A stretch of DNA of 64,000 nucleotides from Colias croceus (GCF_905220415.1 NC_059541.1:9808501-9872500), one strand, 5' to 3'; positions 23,786 to 37,306 are shown, counted from the first letter of the stretch. A program made the numbers and translations. Notes: generated by a model not told the origin, from the sequence alone.

Positions 23786-26700
23786 GTATATTTATCAGCC
23801 GTCTGGTTTTCATAACGCATAGTATGGGACCAGATCGTGACGTGTGTGAAAATTGTCCCGAAATATTTGTTTATTTATTACTGCTGTGTTCCACAAAACA
23901 TAATTAAGAAAGACATGATTTTCGATTAAACAAAATTTGAAATGGTTAATTGCACTGTCATTAAATAAGATTTTGGATATAATTGCGATTAATTTAATGG
24001 ACTTTGGGATATAATCGCGATGGAAACTTAAGTTCAATCATTATTTTTTCATTCATTTATTAACCTAATCTAACCTATCGACAGAACAAAGGTCAGCAAC
24101 CATGTTTGGCTATTAACTTTTTTCTCTACATTAAGTATTCATTAGATTTGTGTTTGTTTATTAATGGCGGTACTGGCTCTCGTCATAAAGTATTCAAGCC
24201 AAGGTTACAGGTTCGTGCGTGCATCGATTTGCAGTAAGGGTAAATAAAAATAAATTTCTAATTTGTACTGTACTTTTATGTAATGTAGCTTGTTTGTAAC
24301 GCTTTCCAAGTTAAATTTGAGTAATTACTCGTATGATAAAATGTCTTTCTAAAATCAAAGAAATAAAGGCATTGCATAGTATTAGTTTACTCATTTTATA
24401 AGTTTGGGAGAGATTTTATTGACGTAAATTAATGGATAATATATTTCAATCAAAAATGGAATATGATTTGTTGCCGAGGTAAGTACAATGATAATTTAAG
24501 TTTGAGTACAATAAAATAGAACTTACAATATAAATTTTCCCTGAAATAACGAGCATTGAAATTAGTAAAGCTACAATAAAGAGTATAAGAATGTGTCTAG
24601 ATTTTTGACGTGACAACGTCTTATAATTCGATAGAGCCGCCTGCACGCACGAAAAAACATGACTCATGCGGCGTTACCTCGCTCTGAGGCGTTCTATGTT
24701 AGGCTTGAGGTGCGAGCGAGAGCGCGGAACGAACGACAAAGAAGCACAATCGGACGTTGTCACGTTCAACTATCGTCAGTAAACCGACTTTACAGACAAC
24801 CATTTTTTTATACTTACGATTTGCGTAAAAGTTTAATAGTCATTGTAAATTAAGTTCACCAGAATATAAACATTTATTATTATAACAGACATAGCAGAAC
24901 ATCAGTAGTTATTTGCATATTATGCCATTTATGAAAATATGTTTCGGAAGGTAACGGCTAATGACCTCGCATGTCATTGATGACTAGCAATAAAACACCG
25001 CTCATAAATCCATAACAATCATATACGAATACAATAATGATTTATCATATGCATCCATATGAATAATGTTAATTTGAATTGAATTACCTTGTCACGTATT
25101 TCTTAGAATTCTGTATAAGTTTGAGTGATAAAGAGGACTGACACATCTCTTTTAATTCATCTGAGCAATGTTTTACATAGAAAGTTTTTTGGAGTCTTCA
25201 CACCGGTTAAAAATGGAAAAAAAAATTAAAAATTTTAACGGTAGCAATTTAAATCAATAAGAAAGTATAAATCTTATATTTTAAAAATCGTATATCTATT
25301 ACTTATATCATACCTTTAATGAGCATGCTCTACTCATAAATTAATAAAATAATCAAGCACATTTACTTTCAATTTCGGTGGCATAAAATATAACACATCA
25401 AACAATTGTAAAGACGTTTACTAAGTTTGATAAACGTGATGAATAAATGATTGGACTCACTTTGAATTCCAAGTATCAATTGTCTATAATACGTTCTTTC
25501 TGAGAAAATATTTTAACAATTCCCAACATTATATCTTCAGAAATTAAATCTACCGCGGCTCACATTCGCGTATTTTCGCTCTTTGAGAATACACTTATTT
25601 CTCGGGACCAACATAAACGAAATTCATAAAGAATTTTTTCTCGCAAACTCAAAGAAATTTCTGTTTATCTTAATAATTAAGAGCATAAAACTTTTAACTT
25701 AGTTAAGCTTTGCAACTAGTTATATTAAAGTGGCGAGATTGCTTATCCTGCCAGGGCGGAGTTAATAAAGGTAGTTCTATTTAGGTATATTCGGAAGAGC
25801 TGTGTTACTTTCATAAACTTTGACTGTACTTTGTTAATGAAAGTGTTTTAGTTACATCTTTGTTTCGGCTTTAAAGCGGACTTTAAGTTCTTTTAAAATT
25901 AATTCTTAGGCGTTATTTCTACCACATAGTACTTTGTACAGTTAAGATAAAAGCTAAGAAAGAATATACTTAGTAATAATAATTAAAGGTAACATTTAGG
26001 TGATTACAGGAATATATTTTCTCAAATAATATATCGATGCCGTATTTAGATACTGTATACATCTTGTTTATTGTTTACATCTGTGTAGGTAGAGCTGATT
26101 TAAGCTGGTTATATTGAAGCTAAATACATTTATGAAAGATGTAAATAAATTTCTTTGGCTCTTTTTTTGTAATTGTATACGTAGGTGGTTATTGTATATT
26201 ACGGAGATATTGAGTTCAATAAGTATCTGATATGATGTGCACAGAATATCGTCAACTTCATTGTCGTTAAGAATAATTTGTGAAAGATAACTGAAATAAT
26301 ACATATTATAATCAAAGAGATGAGATATAATTACTCTTATGTCTCCTCGTCGATTAAGGTTAAGTTTTCCAACCCGTATTATCTCCATATTAAAATCTTT
26401 ATGTAAAAATCGCATCAAATATTAAAACACAGAAAAGGGTCTGTTATTCCATATCTGAAATAACAATAAAAACTGAATAATATATAACTCGTTACTAAAT
26501 ATAATATTAAAATTACATCACATGTACAACTTTCTAGAAAATCACTGGTGTGTACACAAAATAACAACTGTTTTCCTACTAAGCGTGCAAACTTCTGAAT
26601 CAATACACCGTACTCGCTAGTGTAGGCCAAAGTTGCTGGATTTTCTTTCAAACTCCAAGTGAAGCTTGTTAAACGTACAGGTGAAGCAAAGTGCAAAATT

Positions 26701-26953
26701 AAAGGGAACGCTTCACACCCGCTCGTTGCGATAAAAACCCCACTCCAAGCATAATAACAGTGTGACGTCATTCTGCGTAGATTGCATTTTAATTGTGAAA
26801 ACTTAATTGCTGTGTAAAATGTTTTAAATCGCCAAACTGATACGCTGAAAGACTTTGCCTTTCGTGCGAGTTAATTAAATAATACAATACGGGGATGATT
26901 ATAGTTATTGGAGTGTTTTTGTAAACATGTCATTTGTTTGTTGATATATTATA
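23786..26953. other. No gene seen
   Basis: A+T-rich. Two adjoining minus-strand open frames (26068-26418 and 26415-26771, 116 and 118 codons) show no family motif, odd composition and no splice context; I treat them as chance. Confidence 0.45.
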
Positions 26954-27090
26954 TCACTACATAGTATAAAACAAAGTCGCTTTCTCTGTCCCTTTATATG
27001 CTTAAATCTTTAAAACTACGCAACGGATTTTGATGCGGTTTTTTAATAGATAGGAAGATTTTAGTATATCATTTATAAGGTTTTATTTAA
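26954..27090 (+). mobile_element. Truncated Helitron-like element, family A copy 3
   Basis: Intact 5' end TCACTACATAGTATAAAAC preceded by A, body words 'ctacgcaacggattttgatg'. The 3' hairpin end is missing after 'ataaggtttta'. Confidence 0.65.
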
Positions 27091-29909
27091 TAATATTCTG
27101 CCTAGCTCGGTGAAAAAATCGTATTTTGAGACCTAAGGAGACCTAGGATTTTCCAATCTTTCGTTTATGAATAACACGACCAACGAGCAGATAGTCATAA
27201 CATAAAAAGGACAAACGCAAATATGTACATTGTATAAAACCAAACCTTTCCTCTCTACGCATTATTAAACAAAATTAAAATACCGTGAAGAGCAGTATTA
27301 TTCTAAGGGTAGTTAAACAATTAGAAATGAAACATTCGGGGTAATGATAATTACGTTTATGGCAATGACCCTGCTTATTCGCTGCTTAGACTTCTTCGTA
27401 TAGCTTTAATGTTTCTCTCTGATTTTAAACACGAATGAAAATATGCCTCTTTCTCTGATTGTAAAGACAAAAGATAGCTGTTTGTTATTTTTAACAAGCA
27501 TTCTGGACGTGGCTTATTTCCATATGAAGAATGTTATGATGACGAAGGTTATATATTTTTTGTATTAAAAATAGACCAGTATTAATTGCGTAGTAAAAAA
27601 ATTACAAATTCAAGTTCTACATAATTATTTCAAATGTAATGGTAACTTCCAAGGTGGATGTTAAGAGTAATATTATGACATTACATTTACAGTAGGTACG
27701 AAGAAGCATACATAAATAAAATTCAATATAGATACACATTAAATAATATCATAATTACATAATTGTTTGGCTTTTATAATATTTCAGTGTTAGTTCCATA
27801 CCTATACAATAATTAGTTCCATATTCATAATTGTATATGGCAGGTTATAATCCTGCCTTTTTGTAGGCCGATTAATACAATCGATTTAGTTTAGTTCATG
27901 TTCGACAGCAAAACAATTAGTAACGCGGGTCGATCGATGAGGGCTGAATCGTTGTTTTATACGTTCCGTTGGTTTAGGATATTGTGGATTGTTTAATTAA
28001 TAAGATGAAATGTTTGGATTGGATATTAACTATTTTATATCCTGTACTTTTGGGTTATTTACTTTTTGATTATAATTCGTTTAGTGTCCATCTTGTATTA
28101 GTAATTACATACATTACGAGAAAAAGTGAATAATAATGTCTATTGAAAACATTTGTTTTTTGTATTTGCAGTTCCGAGATTTCATGGATCTATTTTCAAA
28201 AAACTATTAGCTTTAAATTGTAAAGTGAAAAGATAAAATACAACGAAATTTAAAGATGTTGTTACATGCCATACCTACTGCGTTTATTTTAGTAATTGTC
28301 CTTCAGAATAATAAAACAATATAAATACGATCAATTTTTTATTATTATCTACTTAGTATATTTCAAAACCAATACAGACAAACAAATCACACGCAAGGGA
28401 ATGATATAAAAAACCAAAACACAAATGGCGCGAATAAAATAAATAAATGGCGGACGCCACCCACTTGAATGAATTGAGGAATAATGTATCCGACATTACG
28501 CAGTTATCTATGCGAGTAATGATCCTTGAGACAAATTTGTATAGAAGATACCTTCCTTATTGGGAAATGTATTGAGGATGATTGAAATACATAGTTGAAT
28601 TAATGTTATGCTAAAAGAAAATTAAAAATAATATAATTTCAAGCAGGTAGCGTCATTTTGCTGCAGTACCTTCTGATCGCTTGGCAACCCACCTCAACCT
28701 CAGCAATGGATTTCTTCTCCTCTTTTGGATTTAAGACCCAACGTGGTCGCGAGACGACAAGTATAATTAATTAATGTAGTTAATATTAAAAGTACATCTA
28801 TGAAAAATACCTATAATAAAATAACTAAGAATCACTACAAAATATAAAATCCGACAACCACTCTCATTTCAACGAAATACAAATTATCAGCATAAAAAAA
28901 TCGTAAAATTTCACCCATTACAAGTAATCAAGGACTATAGCATTAATATAATATAAGTATTTATGATTTGTAGAGTACAAAAAGAGTACAAAAATAAATG
29001 GTTTTAACTTAATAGCACGAGCACTCATATATCACACTTATTGCACCTAATTCGTCTCGCTTTAAATAAAATAAGGCCTGTATTTTGTGGGATAATTACT
29101 ATTATTATTTCAACTTATTTTTAACACGCTTTTATTAGCTTCACCTGTGTTTGTATGCTTGTTTATTTGTATGTAACGAACTCGTTTAGACTTTAGACTC
29201 GATTTCACTTGAAACGCACAGATTTAATTAAAACTTTATTCATGTATCAAGTATCGGTGACAATACAATAATTTTATGAGTTAATCTTGAACGCATATTT
29301 TTTTCTTTTTAATACACTTATTTTATTAGCATCATTTTAAATACCACTCATTTGGATTAATTGATTTTTGATGTACCTACTGCCGTCATAAAATGTATCA
29401 TAATAAAAATATAGAGTCATTTTAATAAAACAATTCTACACAAAATACATCGTTTTATCGAGGAAACTACACACACTAAGTATTACTTAATAGATTGGAA
29501 AATGTAAAAAGGCTTAAGAATTTACGTTTAATTTATCACAAAACATACCATCCAAGTAATAAGATTATGCTCGAAGTCTTACATTCCTGTATAAACTGGG
29601 TAAAGTTTAACAATTTTGCCTATACTGGCAAAATATCAGAACAACAGTCTGCTGAGCTGTTGTAGTGAAACGATCAAAACTAGTCGATTGCCGTACTGCT
29701 ATATTATAACCGTGAATGATAAGATAATATGTGAACCGCATGTGTTAATCGTTATTATAATATATCAATTTTGCAAGTTATAGAAATTTAAAGGAGGCTC
29801 TTTAATTATAAATTTGTAGCTATAAGAAGTAGCGTTTGTGTTCTAAATACATTCTAACTGTTTATTTGAGAATCATTAGGTGGGAAGTCATACCAAAAAC
29901 TTTACGATG
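27091..29909. other. No gene seen
   Basis: A+T-rich, no recognised exon or repeat apart from short simple runs. Confidence 0.5.
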
Positions 29910-29968
29910 ACACTTTTTATTAAGCGTTCTGCCAAGCTAAGCTTGGCAGAACGCTTAATAAAAAGTGT
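29910..29968. repeat. Perfect 59-bp palindrome (29-bp arms, 1-base centre)
   Basis: The left arm 29910-29938 (centre word gccaagct) is the exact reverse complement of the right arm 29940-29968 (agcttggc...), with a single A between. It could form a long hairpin. Flanks show no clear target duplication. Confidence 0.9.
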
Positions 29969-31560
29969 ACGGTAGTTGATTGTAATAAGGATAAATTAAT
30001 AGCCAAAGACCTTACTTCATATCAGATCATTTCTATAGTACCTAAGCTCTTCACGAGAACGAAGCGTACTAGTAACATTCTCCGTTAAATTACATATCAA
30101 CTTTGGAGTTAATACTTTAAGATTACATCATTCATGACAAACAACATTTCTTATCAATATCATAAATCATTATATTTTCAGAAATTAAAAAAAAAACTGA
30201 ATTCCAGCCATAACTGCGACATGGATAAGTTTGCGAATGTATATATCCTGAACGATGTAATCGCATTTGACTCTCCTTCCGTAGTTTAGCTTAAGTTGTA
30301 TGAAGATATTGTCCGTGTAATGGGTATCGAAACCTGCGTTATATAAATTTATTTATAAGAACGGTTCTTAAAAATTGCTAAAATAGAAACAATTGTTTGG
30401 AATAGAGCTAAATATTTCTTACAAAAAAAATATTGTAAGGATTCTCTACAAAAAATCGTCTCTATAAAAAGAGCCAAACTGTAATGAAGGACACATGAAG
30501 TCAATATAATAATGGTTCTATTGGTCAATAAAGCAATTATTCTGATAGCAATCTAAAAATATAATAAAAACGTTTAAGTGAACTATTTACATCTGTAAAA
30601 TACAACATCAGTATTTATATTTTAAATTGCACCACATCTAAATGCACCTTTTATATTGCGTTCGAACAAAAGAAAACAACTTTTGACTTAATATCCATAA
30701 AAATTTAAAAGCATACTTTTACAGACGTAAAGTGCAGCCAATTTCGTGTTTCGTCTACAAAAATAGCAAAAGTTTGAATCTGATTCCTTATCAGAGGCGA
30801 GTCTTGCCAAATTTAATCTAGGAATCCGCGATGCGCTCGCATAAAAATAGTAAACGGGAGGGTCAAACGTTACTGTTATTGCAAAAGATATGTAATATAA
30901 CTTGCTTGGGTCTCGTGAGAAGGGTGAATAAAGAAATATTGGAGTCTTATTTCGCTTAACATTTATTTAACAACGATATAGATGTGGGCCAAGGGGAGTC
31001 GGAATTAAGACGGGAGGCGTTGTATGTTTCGAGTTTTACGCATATCATTTGTGTATTATAGCGTGGGGTTCTCTATGCGATAAAATCAAACGCACATAGG
31101 TATAGATTAGATTTAAGACTGTGTGAATGTTTTTATTTGCTTGTAAGATGAATTGTTGCAAACTGAAAAATAGGAGATTGAAAATCTTCAGAAACCAAAA
31201 GAGTAAGCAAATAAAAATAATGCAGTACGACATTATTATTCTTAAGGATTCTAAGCTGAAGCATTAATTCTTAGTTTCGAATCTTGAATAAGGTTAAACA
31301 TTAATCAGAAGATAATTAACTTGTTCAAATTCAAAAGTGCAATAATATAGCGTTTATTAAGTCAAGTAAAATGAAATTTATTCAACGTTATTATTTCCAA
31401 AACAAAAACATTCCTAGACAGTCTAAGCAACGATTAACGAAGTGATCATATTTCGAAACGTGGGACTGAAAGGGTAAGACATTCAATACGGTCTCAAAAT
31501 ATTATGGCTTCCTTTCAAGTAGATTATTATTATGCTATGGTATTCAAAATAATAATTTAC
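29969..31560. other. No gene seen
   Basis: A+T-rich with no exon or named repeat. The open frame 31045-31233 (-) is Phe/Leu/Ile-rich as expected by chance in this composition. Confidence 0.5.
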
Positions 31561-31712
31561 AAGCTGTTGCACCCAGCTTCGTACGCGTGGTCAAAATAAA
31601 TATCCATCATAAAAAATTTCACCTGGGGGGTGGAATTTATTACAATTCTTTCTATATCTGCATGCCAGATTTCAACCTATAAAAAATTAGTTTGAGTTGT
31701 GCGAAGATAAAT
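31561..31712 (-). mobile_element. Decayed Helitron-like element, family E remnant
   Basis: 'gcacccagcttcgtacgcgt' and 'tctgcatgccagatttcaac' match the 3' end and middle of the family-E copy at 61013. Terminal TC and CTAG are lost. Confidence 0.45.
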
Positions 31713-32441
31713 TATTATATTTTCAGTTTATTGTAACGAAACTAAGCTTTTTTTTAAGATATAACAATGAATGCCAGTAATATGAAATAAACGTTGTCGT
31801 TATAAAAATATGCTTATGCAGCTAATTAAGCACTAATAAATGGGAAAATTAGTAGCAGCTTTTCTCTGAGTTTTGCGAATTACGTCTATGCTACAACATG
31901 GTTGAATTCAATTATGAGATATAATTTTCCAAGAACATCCCATTCTTTGTAGGTAAATCAAATAATTACAGTACTAAGCAAGATCAAAGCTTATGTTTCA
32001 AAACATAGTTCATTGAAATGTTACATTTTTTTGGCTTAACCTTGCATTTCTTAGAGGACGCAATTTTATTTTTTTTTTCTTCGTAAAATGATAAAAAAAA
32101 GTTTTATTGAAAAATATAAATATCTCTATTATCTGAACATTTTCACTTATAACTTTTTATTTAAAGTTCTACGACAAAAAGTTGCTGGACCAAAATTGTA
32201 GAAAATTTAATTTGCAATAAATAATGTCATCAAATTTTTTTTATCAGATAAACAGTTTAAGAGATATATCGTATAAACCATATCTTCCGCTATTTTCAAG
32301 ATGGCGGCCGTGGGACAAGGGTGGCGACCCCACAAACTTGGTGATAGCTTCACACTAACCCCCTCTACACATCAAAAAAATAAAATTGCGTCCTCTAAGA
32401 AATGCAACCCCAAATGTAACTTTTCAATGGACTAACAATAA
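31713..32441. other. No gene seen
   Basis: A+T-rich. A short related pair of phrases ('gcatttcttagaggacgcaa' at about 32044 and its inverse near 32389) brackets 32044-32407 as a possible weak inverted repeat; see findings. Confidence 0.4.
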
Positions 32442-32580
32442 TCACGACATAGTAAAAAACAAAGTCGCTTTCTCTGTCCCTATGTAATTTGTATGCTTAA
32501 CTATTTAAAACTACGCAACGGATTTTGATTCGTTTTTTTTTAATAGATAGATTGATTCAAGAGGAAGCAGGAATGATTTT
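32442..32580 (+). mobile_element. Partial Helitron-like element, family A copy 4
   Basis: Begins TCACGACATAGTAAAAAAC, with 'ctacgcaacggattttgatt' and a T-tract. The 3' end is missing; it runs straight into an oppositely oriented copy. Confidence 0.6.
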
Positions 32581-32584
32581 TAGC

Positions 32585-32710
32585 ATCACCCGCTTTGTCT
32601 CAAACTTAACAAATTATATAGAGGTACTAAAACCTTCATTGTGAACCACTATATCTATTAAAAACAACGCATCAAAATCCGTTACGTAGTTTTAAAGGTA
32701 TGAGTAGTAC
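32585..32710 (-). mobile_element. Partial Helitron-like element, family A copy 5, inverted
   Basis: 'atcacccgctttgtct' then 'acgcatcaaaatccgttacg' and 'tagttttaaaggtatga' is family A in reverse. Together with copy 4 it forms an inverted pair with the 3' portions meeting at the centre. Confidence 0.6.
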
Positions 32711-32988
32711 AGTAATTAGTTACCCCACTATCATATCCAATTTCACTTTTGTTGTGTTACACGTTCTACAACTCACTTATACTTTTTACTTTACACCTAG
32801 TGCCCACACTAGAAAAAAAAAGTCACAAAAAATATTAGACAGAATAAAGTAAGTGTTATAAAAAAGTTTTAAAGGTAAAGAATATGCGAAATTTTACTTT
32901 CTAAAAAAATCGCAGTAACCTTTGCCCTAAAGTGGATAGTTTTCGAAATATCGGCGTATAAGACTTTTCTACGCCTAATGCCATACAA

Positions 32989-33300
32989 ATGCCATCGCAA
33001 CTGCCTTCGCAAATGCCTTCGCAAATGCCTTCGCAAATGCCTTCGCAAATGCCTTCGCAAATGCCTTCGCAAATGCCTTCGCAAATGCCTTCGCAAATGC
33101 CTTCGCAAATGCCTTCGCAAATGCCTTCGCAAATGCCTTCGCAAATGCCTTCGCAAATGCCTTCGCAAATGCCTTCGCAAATGCCTTCGCAAATGCCTTC
33201 GCAAATGCCTTCGCAAATGCCTTCGCAAATGCCTTCGCAAATGCCTTCGCAAATGCCTTCGCAAATGCCTTCGCAAATGTTGTCGCAAATTTTGTCACCG
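32989..33300. repeat. 12-bp minisatellite, about 25 units
   Basis: Unit ATGCCTTCGCAA. Units 33013-33276 are 22 identical copies; edge units differ (atgccatcgcaa, ctgccttcgcaa, atgttgtcgcaa, attttgtcaccg). Because 12 is a multiple of 3 and the unit has no stop in most frames, long repetitive open frames appear on both strands (repeats MPSQ, CLRK, RHLR, CEGI, AFAK); I do not call them genes. Confidence 0.97.
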
Positions 33301-33753
33301 GCATTTGAGGTTCGAAGACCTGGATATGACTTTGGGTACATATAGTTGCTAGTAACATATTATTACTTGATATTGTTGCCCCACCTTGAGCCCATGTCTA
33401 GCCCATGGGTATGACTATACATATTATGGACAGCAAGTGAGAAGCGACGTTATGTTATACAATGTGCGTCATAATTGTATAATTATGACGAAGATTTACT
33501 GATTAGTATTTAATTTAATTAATAACGAGGAGCAGTATGCCACGAGGCTGGTGGTTTATGAATCACAGAAATATAAGATGGATAAGCTTTAAGCTCTATA
33601 TCAGAACCTACACCAGCGTTATGGTTATCTAATCCGTAACACGTGTATGTTCTTATTAAACATTAATAATAATATCCTATATACGCACAATTTGCCTCTT
33701 TGAAAGCTGAGAAAAGATAAACCGTACTTATGTTTTTGAGTATATATCCGAAA

Positions 33754-33950
33754 CTAGCTGCTCCGCGCGGTTTCACCCCCGTAGCTCCACTCCTGTTGGC
33801 CGTAGCGTGATGTTATATAATAACGCCTATAACCTTCCTCGATAAATGGGCTATCTAACACCAAAAGAATTTTTGTCAAATCGGACCAGTAGTTCCCGAG
33901 CGCGTTCAAACAAACAAACAAGCTCTTCAGCTTTTTATTATTAGTATAGA
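33754..33950 (-). mobile_element. Helitron-like element, family B copy 3
   Basis: Minus strand begins TCTATACTAATAATAAAAAG and ends CTAG with flanks A and T. Body words 'gaactactggtccgatttga' and 'agatagcccatttatcgagg' in reverse. Confidence 0.75.
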
Positions 33951-34459
33951 TTGAAAGAATATTTTTTGGAATATATTTAGAAAGAAGTAGACTTTAACCA
34001 AGCATGCTAAACCCCCACTTTTAACATGCTTCTATTAACTGCACTTGTATGTAACTGATATGTATGTATGATCCTCATTTACACGCGATATATTGAATTC
34101 AAACGGACAGATTTATTTCAAACCTTGTTAACTTATCAAGGATCGGTACCAATAATACGTTCATGATTTAAGCGTGTTTTTGAACACTAGTACTTAATTA
34201 TTACTAGTACTAATTAGTATTAGTACCCTGATAATTTAAAATGCTTTAGGTATATTAAAACAGTGGCTTCCAAGGAATTTCCTGACAACGCCGGTCCCTG
34301 GAGCATTATCTACGTGCAGTTTGCGAAAGTTCCACCGCGAATTCTTGAATTGTTCGTTTCAATTGTATTTTTCTTGATTAAATTTGGTCTGCTTGAGGTT
34401 ACACTTATTGAATTCGTTAAAAAAATAATAAAGTATACTATATTATGTAAGATACAAAA
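33951..34459. other. No gene seen
   Basis: A+T-rich. The open frame 34263-34592 (+, 109 codons) runs into the next repeat and shows no family motif. Confidence 0.4.
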
Positions 34460-34612
34460 ACTAATCGCTAACCCCAGCTTCACCCGGCTTAACCCAGGCA
34501 AAAATAATAGCATATATTACTCGGAAAATAAGCTTTCTAATCATGAAAGAATTTTTGGAAATCGATCGCGTGGTGTTTTAATCAAACCGTAACAAACAAT
34601 ATTAGTATTAAA
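34460..34612 (-). mobile_element. Decayed Helitron-like element, further family (F)
   Basis: 'ctaatcgctaaccccagctt' at the left (mutated CTAG end) and 'ttaatcaaaccgtaacaaac' then 'aatattagtatta' at the right, the layout of another short Helitron-like family in reverse. Confidence 0.4.
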
Positions 34613-37306
34613 CAAAAGCATAATTCTAACTACATTAGACCAAACCTAGTCTCTGATTTCATTAGTTACAAAAGAAACATTATCTCTTTATAACATCAGA
34701 CCCTTATAATTTCACGTGAAGAGTCAGCTAATGTAAGTAACGAATCACGTAGCCCAGTTAATTTACAATCACACTCGGATCTCTTCTAGCCTCTTCACAC
34801 AATTATTATTTCAGCGCAGACCAAGTTCCTTTATTATTTACTTTCATTTAGAAGGCGCAGCACGTACCGACCATGGCCGCGGACTTATTGTTTTTGCTTT
34901 TTTCCTTTAATTAGAAACTTGTTGGGGTAAACGTTGAAAAAGTATATTAGGTAAGAGTTATGTGACGTCGTAATTCAGAGAATATGGTATATTGTTTGTT
35001 ATAAATCAGCAGATTATAAAAGAAGAAAAGAGTAAAAATGGTTGTTGTCGTAGTCGCTATAGAATAAAATAACAATGGAACTATAAAATATGCTCACTTT
35101 AAATGCAGAGAAATACTAACTCTCTCTCTATTGTGAAAGGAATTAACCACAAATTACGTAATCCAATAAATATAAACACAACCAGCATCGAAATCCGCTT
35201 AAAATTCACTAAACACCGTTCCCACTGAAAGATTTTTCACTCGGCCGGTTAAATTGATTACCTCAGTCGACAATAGCCGACGAATAGTCATAATTGCTTA
35301 TTCGATAAAGCCCAAAATCGCTTACCCGAATCACCGAGGTCGTCTGGATTAGGGGGCGTAAAATTTAATGAGCCATACTGATAATGGCTGCGCCTCATTA
35401 GACCAGAAAGCGGGCTAGACTTAAGTATTCAAACAATTTAGTTCGTCATATCACTCCAACAATAATCCTATTACTTGGATGTTTCGTTCCTAATGAGGTG
35501 CATTCTATCTGTCTGTCTTTAGTGATTATATACACAATAGAAGGTATTATTGGAAACGTCAATGGATAATATAGTTAGTTAATAATACGCTTATGATTGA
35601 GCCACAATTGAGCAGTTTATCTCTGTTTGTCTTAAATGTCATTGCCCTAATCTCTTTTGACTAATTCATTACCTATTTGGAACGAAATTTTCATATTTTC
35701 ATGACGTCAAGAAGACGTAAAAAGCCTCGTCTGTAATCACATCTGTAATCTACTGCTTTAATATTCAAAGGCATGTTTTGTATATGCTCGTGGATAATAA
35801 ATAGAAATATTGTAAAGTTCAAAATGATTTATAAAAATACGTTTTATACTAACAATTTACGCGAACAAAAATAACTTCATTTCCGTCGCTATTTATTCTG
35901 AACAATATAGCAAGTAATAAAGAGATAAAATCATTTCAAAAACAAAGCTGTCAAAACAGAGAATCCATTCTGTACCTGAACTGCAATTCCGCACAACTTG
36001 TCTTAGTAAATACTCGTGTTTGTTGACTCGGGCGCCTGCGAGTCGAGCGAAATCTGCTTTATTTGAATAATTTGATTAAGGTCCATCTATCACGAGCAAT
36101 TCTCAAACATAGCTTATATTGTACATTGCTCTGTACATAGGAGCGGTTGTAAGAAAGCGGCTTAAATCTCTTATGGAGACAGCGATGTAATACTCTTTCG
36201 GGCTTCACGATCACGCTCGGTTGGTTATAAGCCGGCCCGCGGTGACCGGATGGCCCTTAAGACATTACAATAAAGCTGCTTATTGTATAATCTGGAGCTA
36301 ATGTTTCCGTGGCTAGTTAGCTAGCTGTTGTTTATGGTGAATCATTTATTCTACGACGTTTATATGTAATTTATGTTATGACTAGTTATCATGTTATTCT
36401 GGTGCCAATTATGTTTAGTGAAGTTTGTTAGAGGGTAAGGTTCTGACCTACATTTTTGATATTCATAAAAACATTGTTATTCTTGTGTATACCAACATTA
36501 TAATATGTTGCATTAAAACAATCATGATATGTTATGATTATGTTGTATAACTGGATTTTAATAACCACTAAGTTTCCTAGATTTGCAACAAGACAAAAAA
36601 AGTGCCTATAGGACCCTATATCCTAAAATATATAATTGATACCCACAAATTGATTTTGACTCAAAAAGATATTTAGTTTCTTATCATGAATACCTTTTTA
36701 ATATTCTCATTATAATAACGCTGATATTCATAAAAACGTCCTGAAAGATTGTAACGAAGCCTGAAATCCTTCATAAGAATTCATAACCTATATAATAAAA
36801 ACACAGAATCTCTTTTTAATAATAGTAAAAAAGAAAACTAAATATTTGTAAGAAATTGTCAACGTCCAACCAAAACGCCCACTTTTGTCCACAAGTATTT
36901 CTTCGATCACAATACAAACTTCTAAGAAACGAGAAACAGACCGTTTTCAGCACTAGTTTAGTTTACAATATAACATTTTGTGATTGTACAAGTACATCCT
37001 TCATTTTAATTGAATAGCATTTATGAGACATTCGGGTTAATAGAGGCGTAATGAAGGATACAAGGCTGTAAGGAATCTAAACATTAATTCTATTCATAGA
37101 TATACCTTGTGTGTTATACAAACAATTTATGAAACTAATATGTTGTAGATGTTAGACAATATTATTGGGTTTACATTAAGAAGGTATGTTTCTAAAATAT
37201 TCTACAGATTTCGGTTTAATCTATAGAGGATTGTATAAAACATCCAAAACACACAATATCATAAACCTATGCTTTAAATGTCGATAGTTTTGTTATATAT
37301 ACGTAA
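34613..37306. other. No gene seen; a few G+C-richer patches
   Basis: Patches at 35230-35420 and 36170-36310 are less A+T-biased and lack repeat wording ('gcctcattagaccagaaagc', 'ggtgaccggatggcccttaa'). They could be conserved regulatory DNA, but nothing in one genome shows this. Confidence 0.35.

Noticed and set aside
26068..26771. Two adjoining minus-strand open frames of 116 and 118 codons
   Set aside because: No recognisable domain, A+T-driven composition, no splice or promoter context; they overlap by only four bases but do not join into a known family.
32869..33358. Five overlapping open frames of 118-146 codons on both strands
   Set aside because: They are all translations of the same 12-bp tandem repeat; unit length divisible by three makes nearly every frame open.
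34263..34592. Plus-strand open frame of 109 codons
   Set aside because: Its second half is the decayed Helitron-like repeat at 34460; the first half shows no family motif.
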